Position numbers and translations under genes: made by a program. DNA of 38,330 nucleotides, from assembly GCA_031270015.1 (NCBI GenBank), contig JAISYH010000041.1, forward strand, positions 1 through 38,330. The letters run 5' to 3'. Origin of the DNA: Burkholderiales bacterium. GTDB taxonomy: Bacteria > Pseudomonadota > Gammaproteobacteria > Burkholderiales > Casimicrobiaceae. Under the pieces are notes generated by a model. That model was not told the origin of the DNA. It made no database searches and saw nothing but the letters and a program-made list of their open reading frames with translations. This document shows positions 1-8,281 of this stretch, piece by piece (position 1 is the first letter of the stretch; the number at the start of each line of letters is the position of its first letter).

Positions 1-2
1 CG

Positions 3-131
3 GGTTTGACCACCAATGAACGTGCGCAGATGAAGGCATTGGAACGCGAGAATCGTGAGCTACGCCAGCCCAATGAGATATTGCGCAAGGCGTCCAACTA
101 TTTTGAGCTCGACCGCCGCGCTAAGCCATGA
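3..131 (+). mobile_element. IS3-family transposase OrfA, 3' end (cut by window edge)
   Basis: Translating from base 3 gives a 42-residue C-terminus with the Glu/Arg-rich coiled pattern [10 protein letters not shown] followed by NEILRKAS, which is typical of the leucine-zipper end of IS3-family OrfA (the DNA-binding helix-turn-helix partner of the transposase). The 5' part lies outside the window. The stop codon overlaps the start of an orfB reading frame (ATG at 128), the usual IS3 arrangement for programmed frameshifting. Family assignment is by recognition of the motif. Confidence 0.8.
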
Positions 132-166
132 ACGCGTTTATCGATGAACACCGACGGCGGCACTGA
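128..166 (+). pseudogene. IS3 orfB start, truncated after 12 codons
   Basis: The reading frame opens with [11 protein letters not shown], the usual N-terminus of OrfB of this IS3 group, then stops at 164-166. Nothing resembling the rest of OrfB follows. Four bases further on, a CRISPR repeat begins, so the element was cut here by a deletion or recombination. The frame overlaps the orfA stop codon as in intact IS3 elements. Confidence 0.7.
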
Positions 167-169
167 ATG

Positions 170-198
170 CGGTTCATCCCCGCTCGTGCGGGGAACAC
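170..198 (-). CRISPR. Single type I-E CRISPR repeat
   Basis: The 29 bases have the length and pattern of type I-E repeats: CGGTTCATCCCCGC at the left, GCGGGGAACAC at the right, and a CCCCGC/GCGGGG inverted repeat in the middle. By comparison with E. coli, crRNA would be read from the minus strand, giving a 5' handle ATGAACCG. No second copy is visible 61 bases away on either side: the left is IS3 sequence and the right is unrelated. It is therefore a solitary or terminal repeat, possibly the last unit of an array lying beyond the left edge or broken by the IS. No I-E cas gene is in the window. Confidence 0.75.
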
Positions 199-443
199 CC
201 AGTAAGGCCAATAGTCAGGTTGCTTTATCATGATTTTTACCTCTGATCATCGAAAAATATATTGCCATTAATTTCATTGTAAAACTCTTGAGATACGATC
301 ATCCGATCCGAACATCAATTGCCGTAGCATATTAACTACAAGCCCGTTACGATATATTCTTCACGCGCTCACTTACAGGACATGTTCGCTGCATTACCAT
401 GTATTATGTCTTAGAACCTGCTCAAAGTCTTTGGAATCATGAT
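199..443. other. Non-coding stretch between CRISPR repeat and IS5 remnant
   Basis: No convincing ORF was found. The first 32 bases could be the last spacer of the lost array, but no following repeat supports this. Bases around 412-432 (AGAACCTGCTCAAAGTCT) resemble the left end of IS5-type elements and directly precede the transposase remnant. The rest is AT-rich and unassigned. Confidence 0.4.
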
Positions 444-692
444 ATGTCTACGGGATCATAAAGTTATCCAGACGATATTAGTCACGAGCAATTTGAAGTA
501 ATCAACCCGTTATTGGAAAGCGCGCGCAAGAAGAGCCGTCTACGGCAAATGGATTTGTATGAAGTATTCTGTGTAGCGCTATGCCTGCTACGAAGCGGTT
601 GTCGGTGCGGGGGATTTGTCCAAGCGACGCATCCGCGCTTCGTGATCTGGAGCGCGGCGCGCGAAAGAGATGGTCTGCTTGTGCGGACGTAA
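444..692 (+). pseudogene. IS5-family transposase, degenerate N-terminal fragment
   Basis: One frame from 444 to the stop at 690-692 reads, after an in-frame TAA at 459, SYPDDISHEQFEVINPLLE, then a basic stretch, then MDLYEVFCVALCLLRSGC. This is the N-terminal domain pattern of IS5-type (IS427/IS1031-like) transposases: the DISxExFExIxPLLExAR motif and the DLYEVF...LLxSGC motif. The expected WRMLP block that follows is replaced by unrelated residues. The catalytic DDE part is missing because an IS3-family tail begins at about 693. This is a dead fragment. Confidence 0.65.
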
Positions 693-995
693 AAAAATCA
701 AAAACAATCAATTTACTGGCTACGCTTTTATCGGACTTTTACAACACTATGAGATCACAATCAGCATGGATGGCAAAGATACCTGACGCGACAATATTTT
801 TGTCGGACAGCTATGAAAAACCGTCAAATATGAAAAAATCTATTTGTGCGGTTACAATTCCATGTCTGAAACTGAAGAAGTTTTGCGTTGTTATTTCGAT
901 TTTTACGACCCGAAAGCGCCCTCATTCAGCCCTCGACGGACAGACCTCCGAATCAGTTTTACTTTAATCAACAGTTGCAATCTATCGCAGCTTAA
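693..995 (+). pseudogene. IS3-family transposase OrfB tail, frameshifted
   Basis: Across shifting frames the DNA spells the C-terminal third of an IS3 OrfB: NQFTGYAF, SMDGKDT, RDNIFV, VKYEKIYLCGYNSMSE, YFDFYD, then in another frame RKRPHSALDGQT, then in a third FNQQLQSIAA before TAA at 993-995. In-frame stops replace conserved residues after SMDGKDT and after FVGQL, and two frameshifts break the last 35 codons. The catalytic core upstream is absent. This may be the other end of the element whose orfA lies at the left edge, with the middle lost. Confidence 0.75.
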
Positions 996-1025
996 CTACG
1001 AAGTTTCCATGTCAATACAGAAAAT

Positions 1026-1050
1026 CCCTGTCTGAAAAGCGGGACACTTA
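1026..1050 (+). repeat. Possible IS3-type right terminal end
   Basis: CCCTGTCTGAAAAGCGGGAC follows the orfB tail by about 30 bases and resembles the terminal repeats of this IS3 group (TGTCTGA...GGGAC). The matching left end is outside the window, so the inverted repeat cannot be confirmed. It ends about 26 bases from the rpoD stop codon. Confidence 0.4.
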
Positions 1051-1075
1051 CGGTTTTTTTAGGGGGCGGAGATCA

Positions 1076-3883
1076 TCACTCATTTTCGAGGAAGCTGCGT
1101 AATTTTTCTGAGCGTGATGGATGGCGCAATTTACGCAGCGCTTTGGCTTCGATTTGCCGAATCCGTTCACGGGTAACGTCGAACTGTTTGCCGACTTCTT
1201 CAAGCGTGTGGTCAGTACTCATTTCGATGCCGAAGCGCATACGCAATACTTTGGCTTCACGCGGCGTCAGCGAATCGAGAATATCTTTGCACACATCGCG
1301 CAGACTGGCGTTGACTGCGGCGTCGGTCGGCGCGGTGACTGATGAATCTTCGATGAAATCGCCGAGATGCGAATCGTCGTCATCGCCAATCGGGGTTTCC
1401 ATCGAAATCGGTTCTTTGGAAATTTTCAGGATACGGCGGATTTTTTCTTCCGGCATCTCCATTTTTTCCGCCAGCAACGCCGGTTCAGGCTCTTGACCGG
1501 TTTCTTGCAAAATCTGACGTGAAATTCGATTCATCTTGTTGATTGTCTCGATCATATGCACCGGAATACGGATAGTACGCGCTTGATCGGCGATCGAACG
1601 GGTAATCGCCTGCCTGATCCACCAGGTAGCGTAAGTCGAAAACTTGAAGCCGCGCCGGAATTCAAATTTATCGACAGCTTTCATCAAGCCAATATTACCC
1701 TCCTGAATCAAATCAAGGAATTGCAAACCGCGATTAGTATATTTTTTCGCAATCGAGATGACCAGACGTAAATTCGCTTCAGCCATTTCGCGTTTCGCGC
1801 GGCGCGCCATTTTTTCGCCCTCGATCATTTGCTTGTTGATATTTTTCAATTCGTTCAGTGGCACCATCACTCGCTTTTGCAGATCGATGAGTTTTTGTTG
1901 TTCATCGACGATTGCTTGGCGGAAACGCGCCAATTGTTCTTTGTATGGTGCATCGGAATCAATTTCCTGATCGATCCACGATAGATTGGTTTCATTCTTC
2001 GGGAAACGCTCAAGAAAAAGCGTGCGGGACATTCCCGATTGTTCGATCACGAGATCACGGATTTTTCGTTCGGTCTGCCGGATATTCTCGACTTCGCTAC
2101 GCACGGATTCGCACAACCGCTCGACGATTCTGACTGAGAAACGAATATCGGTTAATTCGCTCGAAATTTTCTTTTGAATTTTAACGACTTTGAGTGAGTG
2201 TATATCTTCTTTTATCAGCAGCGATTGCATACGGACATATAGTTTCCGTAACTCGGTGAATTTTTCCATCGCCTTTTCTTTCAATCGCTCCAGATTCTCG
2301 GCGTTGGCTTTGCTTGCCGCAGACGCGCTATCATCGGCATCTTCATTGCCGCCATCTTCATTGACAGCATCATTCTCTTCTTCGGCTTTCGCGTTGTCGG
2401 TTGCCATTTGCGACAACTCTTCTTCAAGATCGACTAGCCCATCGACGACATCATCGATTTTCATCTCACCGTTTTTAATTTTATCGGCAAACTCAAGAAT
2501 CTGAGCAATCGTCATCGGGCATTCGGAGATGGCGTTCAACATGCATTTAATGCCTTCTTCGATACGTTTGGCGATTTCGATTTCGCCCTCGCGGGTCAGC
2601 AAATCCACCGTTCCCATTTCGCGCATATACATTCTCACCGGATCGGTGGTGCGCCCGAATTCCGAATCCAGCGACGAAGCGGCGGCTTCGGCTTCTTCCT
2701 CAACATCTTCGCTCGGCGCGGTAGGCGTAGCTTCCGACATCAACAACGTCTCGGCGTCAGGCGCTTCGTCGTACACCTGTATGCCCATATCGCCGATCAT
2801 CGAAATGATGCCGTCGATTTGTTCAGGATCGACGATCTCGTCGGGCAAATGATCGTTGACTTCGGCGTAAGTGAGATAACCGCGTTCCTTGCCAAGACGG
2901 ATCAGTTCTTTCAAACGCAAACGTCGCGCTTCAGCTTCCGCTGCCGAGATTTCGGGATATTTGATCTCGTCGGAAGATTTGTTGGCGCGTTGCGCTTTTT
3001 TAGCCGACGATGATGATTTGGCTTTTTCGACCAATTGGTTGGTCATCGCATCAACCAATGTTTCCTGCGCTTTGCTTTTACGCGATCTTGGCGTTTTCTT
3101 AATATTTCTATCGGCTGGCGCGACGGCGGATTTTTCCTTCTTAGTTTTTGATTCGGTTTTCGCCAGCTTAGTTATTGCTTTTTTTCCCGGTTTGGTATCT
3201 TTTCGGTTGGTTTTTGGCTCGACTGCCTTCGGCGCGCTCGCTTTTGACGTGGCGGTTTTACCCGTTGCGGATGTTTTTTCCGGCGCAGCTTTTTCAGTGG
3301 ATGTTTTTTTCACGCTCGCTTTTTTCGCCGCCGTTTTTTTTACGGCAGGCGCATCGGAGATTTTTGCAACAGACGTTTTCCTGATCGGCTTGACCGTCTT
3401 AGGCGCGCTTGTTTTTGACGCGGCGGTTTTGGCAGTTGCGGCAGTTTTTTCAGACGAGGCTTTTTTAACGGGAGTTTTTTTTACGCTCGTCGTTTTCGCA
3501 GTCGTTTTTCTTACGGCGGGTGTAGTAGACTTCGGCGCGGTAGTTTTCTTCTTAGTCGTCTCGTTTGCTGTTTTCGATACAGCGGTTTTAGGCGCAGACT
3601 TCCCGACAGACTTTACCACTTTCGTTTTGACGGTGGATTTTGCCGTTTTTTTCACGGCTGTGGTTTTCTGCGTTGTTTTAGTCGCGGACGTGGCTTTTAC
3701 CGCACGCGCTTTCGCGTCAGGAGATTTCGCGCTGGAAGATTTTACCGAGACCGATTTGGCTGCGGACGCTTGTTTCTTCGTCGCAGGTTTTACAGTTGTT
3801 TTTTTGGAAGACTTCCTGTTCGCGCCGACGGTAGTACGAGGCGTAGAGCGAACGGTCGTTTTTTTCGCGGGTTTCTTGACCAT
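1076..3883 (-). CDS. rpoD: RNA polymerase primary sigma factor, with long basic N-terminal extension
   Basis: RpoD directs core RNA polymerase to housekeeping promoters. The protein is 935 residues, far longer than the E. coli protein (613). Residues 1 to about 303 are a Lys/Ala/Thr/Ser-rich, histone-H1-like extension. Region 1.1 follows at about 305-385 ([19 protein letters not shown]), then the non-conserved region with an acidic stretch ([11 protein letters not shown]). Regions 2-4 begin near residue 699 ([49 protein letters not shown]) and end in the region 4 helix-turn-helix ([20 protein letters not shown]). It lies 216 bp downstream of dnaG, the usual dnaG-rpoD order. Basic tails occur on RpoD of other betaproteobacteria, but this one is long. 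The ATG at 3883 starts the extension directly. IS debris begins about 26 bp after the stop, and no terminator hairpin is visible there. Confidence 0.97.
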   Translation of the reverse strand: MVKKPAKKTTVRSTPRTTVGANRKSSKKTTVKPATKKQASAAKSVSVKSSSAKSPDAKARAVKATSATKTTQKTTAVKKTAKSTVKTKVVKSVGKSAPKTAVSKTANETTKKKTTAPKSTTPAVRKTTAKTTSVKKTPVKKASSEKTAATAKTAASKTSAPKTVKPIRKTSVAKISDAPAVKKTAAKKASVKKTSTEKAAPEKTSATGKTATSKASAPKAVEPKTNRKDTKPGKKAITKLAKTESKTKKEKSAVAPADRNIKKTPRSRKSKAQETLVDAMTNQLVEKAKSSSSAKKAQRANKSSDEIKYPEISAAEAEARRLRLKELIRLGKERGYLTYAEVNDHLPDEIVDPEQIDGIISMIGDMGIQVYDEAPDAETLLMSEATPTAPSEDVEEEAEAAASSLDSEFGRTTDPVRMYMREMGTVDLLTREGEIEIAKRIEEGIKCMLNAISECPMTIAQILEFADKIKNGEMKIDDVVDGLVDLEEELSQMATDNAKAEEENDAVNEDGGNEDADDSASAASKANAENLERLKEKAMEKFTELRKLYVRMQSLLIKEDIHSLKVVKIQKKISSELTDIRFSVRIVERLCESVRSEVENIRQTERKIRDLVIEQSGMSRTLFLERFPKNETNLSWIDQEIDSDAPYKEQLARFRQAIVDEQQKLIDLQKRVMVPLNELKNINKQMIEGEKMARRAKREMAEANLRLVISIAKKYTNRGLQFLDLIQEGNIGLMKAVDKFEFRRGFKFSTYATWWIRQAITRSIADQARTIRIPVHMIETINKMNRISRQILQETGQEPEPALLAEKMEMPEEKIRRILKISKEPISMETPIGDDDDSHLGDFIEDSSVTAPTDAAVNASLRDVCKDILDSLTPREAKVLRMRFGIEMSTDHTLEEVGKQFDVTRERIRQIEAKALRKLRHPSRSEKLRSFLENE

Positions 3884-4099
3884 GATAATCCTATCGTTAA
3901 ACAGTAACGCGCATTACCACACGCCGCATGATAGCGCAGCGTTTTTTTGAAAAGATGAAGCGTGTGAAATGGACATTTCCTCAATTAGCCAGCGGGAGGA
4001 AGCGGTCGGGGATTATAACATGAGGGCTATCTTCTTGAGAAACAAAACTGACATAGGAATACGGTAACAAAACCCATAAATCGCCACGATAAAAAGCGC

Positions 4100-5977
4100 C
4101 TAAAACGGAGGAATATCATCGTCAGGCGGCATTTTGGGTGGCGGGCGCTTGGATTGGCGTGGCGCTGCCATGACATTCGTTTCCGGTTCAGGCGTCGGTA
4201 AAGGAGTTTCGACGACCGTTTCGGAAGCCGATTTTGGTGTTTTACGCATTTGGGAAAGTAATCTTCGCTCGTTTTCGTCGAGTTGCGATAAGGGGCGCTT
4301 GAACAATTCGGAGATACGTTGCTGCTCGAGGTGTTCTTCCCATTTTTGCAACGCAGCGATGAGTTGCAGCGTGTTGAGCTCAGACGACAAATTTTGCGCT
4401 TCGTTGACGGCGAGCATATCGCGGATCAAATGAGCATGAGCGGTTTCGCTGAAATACTGAATCAACGCAGCGACGGTCGGCAGCGTTTCAGTTTGATGAC
4501 AATAAGCGACGACAGCGTTCAGCGTTTCCGCTTCCGGCGTTCCCCCTTCGGCATGGGGAATATCGTGCGTACGTGTCAGATGCGGTTGTTGAACGATGGC
4601 TTGTAAGACCTCACGGATCAAAGACGGCGGGCGGCGTATGGGACGGAAAACATTAACGGACGTCGTGGATGTCGCGGATGGTGAAGAAGACGGGCGCGCC
4701 GTTTGATTTTTCAGCAAAGAACGTAATTCATTTTCCGGCAAGCCGGTCAATGCGCCGACGCGCTTACGCAACAACGCGGCAAGCGCAGGCGCCTTGATTT
4801 CCGTAAGCAACGGGCGCAGCGCATTGATGAACGCGGCACAACCTTCGGCATCGCGCGGCGGGTATATTGTCGAGAGGTGGGTGAGCAAATATTCGGAAAG
4901 CGGGGTCGCCTTACTGAGCGCGTCCTCAAAAGCTTCCCGCCCATATTGGCGGACGAAATCGTCAGGATCGAGCCCTTCCGGCAAAAAAAGGAATGTTGCT
5001 CGTTTATCGTCGCGCAACGTTGGTATCGTGTTGGTCAACGCCCGCCACGCCGCATGCCGTCCAGCTTGGTCACCGTCAAAACAGAAAATGACCGAGTCGG
5101 TCAAACGATATAGTTTTTGCGTATGGATTGAGGTAGTCGCCGTGCCTAGCGTCGCAACGCAGTAATCGATGCCGTGCTGCGCCAGCGCGATTACGTCCAT
5201 GTATCCCTCGACTACCAGCGCACACCCTTGCCGACGAATCGCTTCACGCGCCTGAAACAAGCCATATAACTCGCGACCTTTAGAAAACAGCGGCGTTTCC
5301 GGTGAGTTGAGATATTTTGGTTCATCTTGCCCGATAACGCGCCCGCCAAAGGCGATGGTTTTGCCGCGCATATCGAGAATCGGAAACATGATACGTCCGC
5401 GAAAACGGTCGTAACGCCGTCCGTCCTCTTTCTGCACAGTCAACCCCAGAACGTCAAGCGGCGCGCTTTCATAATCGGAAAAAACCCGTTTCAGCGACTG
5501 CCATTCCTCCGGCGCGTAACCGATGCCGTATCGTTTGGCGATCCCGCCGTCGATACCGCGTCCTTTCAAATAAGCGATGGCATTTTGCCACTCACGTAAT
5601 TGGGCGCGATAAAAATCGGAGGCGGTACGCATCAAGGCGTAATGATCGGGCGTGACATCGACTTGCGACGTCCGATTCTTGGGCGCAATGTTGGGAACGG
5701 TCAGCCCTGCGTCGCGCGCTAAATCCTCGACGGCTTCAGGAAACGATTTTCCTCCGTACGCCATCAAAAAACCAATTGCCGTTCCGTGCGCGCCGCAACC
5801 GAAGCAGTGATAAAACTGTTTGCTTTGGCTGACGGAAAATGACGGCGTTTTTTCTTTGTGAAATGGGCAACAGGCGACATAATTCGCACCGGCTTTTTTC
5901 AACGGTACGAAGCGGTCGATGACCTCGACTATGTCGATACGCGCCAGCAGCGTTTGTATGAAATCGTCAGGAATCAC
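4100..5977 (-). CDS. dnaG: DNA primase
   Basis: DnaG synthesises RNA primers at the replication fork and is recruited by the DnaB helicase. The 625-residue length is normal. The N-terminal CHC2 zinc-binding domain has C37, H40, C58 and C61 (CCPFHKEKTPSF and HCFGCGAHG). The catalytic core follows (RFRGRIMFPI, FGGRVIG, PKYLNSPETPLF), with the TOPRIM segment ALVVEGYMDVIAL near residue 255 and FCFDGDQAGR near 305 supplying the acidic metal-binding residues. The C-terminal 200 residues fit the helicase-interaction domain and end in a Pro-rich tail. The start is GTG with only a weak ribosome-binding site. rpsU, which often precedes dnaG, is absent; the divergent neighbour is an iron-regulated small gene. 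Confidence 0.97.
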   Translation of the reverse strand: MIPDDFIQTLLARIDIVEVIDRFVPLKKAGANYVACCPFHKEKTPSFSVSQSKQFYHCFGCGAHGTAIGFLMAYGGKSFPEAVEDLARDAGLTVPNIAPKNRTSQVDVTPDHYALMRTASDFYRAQLREWQNAIAYLKGRGIDGGIAKRYGIGYAPEEWQSLKRVFSDYESAPLDVLGLTVQKEDGRRYDRFRGRIMFPILDMRGKTIAFGGRVIGQDEPKYLNSPETPLFSKGRELYGLFQAREAIRRQGCALVVEGYMDVIALAQHGIDYCVATLGTATTSIHTQKLYRLTDSVIFCFDGDQAGRHAAWRALTNTIPTLRDDKRATFLFLPEGLDPDDFVRQYGREAFEDALSKATPLSEYLLTHLSTIYPPRDAEGCAAFINALRPLLTEIKAPALAALLRKRVGALTGLPENELRSLLKNQTARPSSSPSATSTTSVNVFRPIRRPPSLIREVLQAIVQQPHLTRTHDIPHAEGGTPEAETLNAVVAYCHQTETLPTVAALIQYFSETAHAHLIRDMLAVNEAQNLSSELNTLQLIAALQKWEEHLEQQRISELFKRPLSQLDENERRLLSQMRKTPKSASETVVETPLPTPEPETNVMAAPRQSKRPPPKMPPDDDIPPF

Positions 5978-6070
5978 CGCTTATTTATGTCAATATGCTT
6001 ACGTTTTCTCAAATCATAGCATTTGTACGGAGCGGTCGAAACAAATATGACGAACACCGTTAAAAAACAC

Positions 6071-6099
6071 TTGCAAATGAGAATCATTCTTGTTATCAT
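6071..6099 (+). promoter_or_regulatory. Promoter with overlapping Fur box
   Basis: TTGCAA at 6071-6076 and TATCAT at 6094-6099 are separated by exactly 17 bases and make a good sigma-70 promoter. Bases 6073-6091 match 14 of 19 positions of the Fur consensus (GATAATGATAATCATTATC), with the core AATGAGAATCATT filling the spacer. This is the arrangement expected for iron-dependent repression by Fur. It points toward the small Cys-rich gene at 6144, 45 bases downstream. Fur itself is not in the window. Confidence 0.75.
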
Positions 6100-6143
6100 T
6101 AAATCTCTCTCTTTGGTATTTTTCCGGCAAGAAAGGAAGCACA

Positions 6144-6302
6144 GTGATAGAACTTCTAAAAATGGCTGTGGTCATCGCGGCAGTACTACTGGTACTGTAT
6201 CGGATACGCACTCGCTATTTGCCAATGCCTAAACAACCTTCATGCGGTATCGACGATTGTAGGCGTTGCGGTCTGTGCGAAGAAAAAAAGCTGGAAAGTT
6301 AA
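6144..6302 (+). CDS. Small Cys-rich single-pass membrane protein, iron-regulated
   Basis: This is a 52-residue protein. The GTG start at 6144 is chosen because AAGGAAG lies at 6133-6139; an upstream in-frame ATG at 6090 lies inside the promoter. Residues 6-20 (KMAVVIAAVLLVLYR) are hydrophobic and form one membrane helix. The short tail carries four cysteines in CGIDDCRRCGLC. The build (one helix, basic linker, Cys cluster) resembles the FeoB-associated Cys-rich membrane proteins and similar short betaproteobacterial proteins that accompany ferrous iron uptake, but no feo gene is present here. The Fur-boxed promoter supports a role in iron homeostasis. The Cys cluster could bind iron or another metal; this is inference. 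Confidence 0.7.
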   Translation: MIELLKMAVVIAAVLLVLYRIRTRYLPMPKQPSCGIDDCRRCGLCEEKKLES

Positions 6303-7114
6303 GTTGACGCAAACCATGCGAAGGTCGCCATGCGGCCTTCGCTTTTTTTTCGGCGATGAGAATAAAAACGCCGTTGGTCAGTATAAGTGCAAAAATCATT
6401 GCTATCGATCCGCGTCACGCCGATTCTTTCCAACCGTAATCGCGCCAGCGCGTAAATATCCGCAAAGTACTTATTTCCCCCCGTGACAGCGAAGCAAGTG
6501 GCGGCTTCGCAATCATCTCGTCCGCGAAAAACGTCGAACACATCTTGTCCAACTTCAAACGTCGCCGCGCCGATGGCTGGTCCCAACCACGCCACCAATC
6601 GTTCAGGCACGACCGCCATTTTCTCGACAGTCGCCTCCAATACGCCCGCTGCCAATCCGCGCCAACCTGCGTGCGCTGCCGCGATGACTCCGTCGCGCTC
6701 ATCCGCTAGAACCACCGGTAAACAATCGGCGGATAAAATTGCCAGAACAGTGTCAGGTACGCGCGTTATCGCCGCGTCGGCAATGGGCGGCGTAGCGCGT
6801 ACAATCTCGGCGGGAATGGAATCGGCGTCGAACACATCAGTCCCGTGCATTTGATTGAGCCACAAAGGGGCTGCGGGCAAAAAACGTGCGAGATCACAAC
6901 CGTGACGCGCAAAAGCATCTTCGATGATGACACCGCGTGGATGTGTCGTCGGCGACCAACGCACGATATCGGGTCGAGAATCGGGCAAGACGGGGAATTG
7001 CCGCGTGGTGGTCAACACGCGGACGCGAGTGTTGTTGCCCCATGACTTGGGGTGGATGAATTCGTCGGGAAAATCGTGATGATTCAATTTATTTGGTTTT
7101 ATTAGGCAGCGCAT
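6299..7114 (-). CDS. pgeF: Peptidoglycan editing factor PgeF (YfiH/laccase-domain family)
   Basis: This family (formerly called polyphenol oxidase or multicopper domain protein) is reported to remove misincorporated residues from peptidoglycan precursors and acts with a metal-binding His/Cys triad. The protein is 271 residues from ATG 7114. The triad is visible as H90 in NQMHGTD, C131 in SADCLPVV and H148 in AAHAGWRG. The start is chosen because the open frame upstream only reads Arg/Leu-rich antisense of the neighbouring Ser/Lys tail. Its start overlaps the end of the lipoprotein gene by 26 bases, suggesting coupled translation. Oddity: the usual N-terminal GGVS...NLG motif after LTTTR is not recognisable. 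Confidence 0.85.
   Translation of the reverse strand: MRCLIKPNKLNHHDFPDEFIHPKSWGNNTRVRVLTTTRQFPVLPDSRPDIVRWSPTTHPRGVIIEDAFARHGCDLARFLPAAPLWLNQMHGTDVFDADSIPAEIVRATPPIADAAITRVPDTVLAILSADCLPVVLADERDGVIAAAHAGWRGLAAGVLEATVEKMAVVPERLVAWLGPAIGAATFEVGQDVFDVFRGRDDCEAATCFAVTGGNKYFADIYALARLRLERIGVTRIDSNDFCTYTDQRRFYSHRRKKSEGRMATFAWFAST
6318..6350 (+). terminator. Rho-independent terminator of the Cys-rich gene
   Basis: The stem GCGAAGG/CCTTCGC has an 11-base loop and is followed by eight T residues on the plus strand. It starts 16 bases after the stop codon of the small iron-regulated gene. It also lies inside the last codons of the convergent pgeF gene, so the same DNA is coding on the other strand. 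Confidence 0.8.
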
Positions 7115-8138
7115 CGGCAGATGGCGCCTTGGATGAATCTTTAGGAGCAGTCTTGGATGCCGATTTCGCAGACGAACTGCCGGATGAAGTTTTAGAAGTG
7201 GCCTTAGAAGCCGCTGCCGCAGGCGCTTTGCCAGACGAAGACTTGGAAACAGTTTGGGACGTTGACTTCGAAGACGTTTTACCAGTCGCTTCATTTTGTA
7301 CTTGCATTTTACCCTGTCCCGTCCCTAGTCCTCCTTCAACGGTTTGCGCCTTATAATCGCGCGCGGCACGGACGATACCGTTAAAGGCATCAGTGAGCGC
7401 GGCGACAATTACTTTGCCTTCTGCCGTATTGGCGTAAGCGCCCATCGCACCACCACCCGAACCGCCAAAAATAGCGCTCAATACGCCGAAGTCGGTATTG
7501 CTCGCGCTGCCTTCAGCGACCGCCAGTTGCACGCCGGAGCGATTATCGATCAGAGTCAACAAAGTTCCGGCTTCTTTGGTTCTTGCACTGGCGGCGAGTC
7601 CAGCGGCGATTTGTCCCCAAAACCCAAACGCACCCATGATGCCAGCGGCGGTTTTGCCTGTATCTTTATCGCTGAAAATCAGCGTAGGATTCAGAGTGAA
7701 ATCGGCGGCGACGATTTGTCCTTTTCCAAAGTTGGCGTCTTTACGCAATTCTCCGGCTTGTGTCAACGCGCGCTCTTGCATGACATTACTCATCGCGTAT
7801 CCGCGCTCGACGATGACGAAACAGTTGGACTGTTGCGCCAAAAGTTTGAGGATTGGCACAGTCGAATCCAGCTTGAACTGCTCGGAAAGTATCCGATACC
7901 ACGGCGCTTCGATGTCCTCGACGAGCGCGAGAGTACCGAGCGTAGTGTCGCACTTCTCAAGAGTCACGTTTTCGCCTTCAGTGTTTGAGCCGCCGACGTA
8001 ACCCGTTGCTTCAGTTTTAGCGCCTTCAGCGCCCATTTGCATGGAAGCGCAACCGGAAAAGCTTATCAATATGGTTAAACCGAGCAAAAAAAATATCGTG
8101 CGGAACCGATGTATAAAATCACTACCCATGAGATTCAC
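7089..8138 (-). CDS. CsgG/HfaB-like outer-membrane lipoprotein with Ser/Lys/Ala tail
   Basis: The N-terminus is a lipoprotein signal peptide (hydrophobic FFLLGLTILISF, then the lipobox FSGC with C30). The middle, about residues 80-260, resembles the CsgG/HfaB fold, which forms curli-type or holdfast secretion channels. Matching parts are VPILKLLAQQSNCFVIVERG, the MQERAL helix, a GQIVAADFTLNPTLIF strand and a Gly/Ala-rich segment. The last 75-80 residues are low-complexity Ser/Lys/Ala/Thr, similar in style to the RpoD extension. No other curli gene is nearby, so the substrate is unknown. It may be a stress- or envelope-related CsgG paralogue rather than a secretion pore. The start is GTG at 8138; ATG at 8129 is an alternative. 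Confidence 0.7.
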   Translation of the reverse strand: MNLMGSDFIHRFRTIFFLLGLTILISFSGCASMQMGAEGAKTEATGYVGGSNTEGENVTLEKCDTTLGTLALVEDIEAPWYRILSEQFKLDSTVPILKLLAQQSNCFVIVERGYAMSNVMQERALTQAGELRKDANFGKGQIVAADFTLNPTLIFSDKDTGKTAAGIMGAFGFWGQIAAGLAASARTKEAGTLLTLIDNRSGVQLAVAEGSASNTDFGVLSAIFGGSGGGAMGAYANTAEGKVIVAALTDAFNGIVRAARDYKAQTVEGGLGTGQGKMQVQNEATGKTSSKSTSQTVSKSSSGKAPAAAASKATSKTSSGSSSAKSASKTAPKDSSKAPSADALPNKTK

Positions 8139-8281
8139 CGTTTGAGAAAAGCATCATCGATAGTGCATTATGCCATGCGTTGATATGTCAATACCAGATA
8201 AAATAATAAAAATATGGGAAATTGGCAACGATTGTTATTATAAAAAACACAAACTTATAATGGTTTTCAATATTCAAAAAT

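Noticed and set aside
199-300. Continuation of the CRISPR array to the right of the lone repeat
   Set aside because: No copy of the repeat is found about 61 bases later or anywhere up to rpoD.
2889-3950. 353-codon plus-strand open frame antisense to rpoD
   Set aside because: It is the mirror of the Lys/Ala/Thr-rich RpoD tail (repetitive Phe/Val/Ala protein), with no start signal; low-complexity GC-biased codons keep the frame open.
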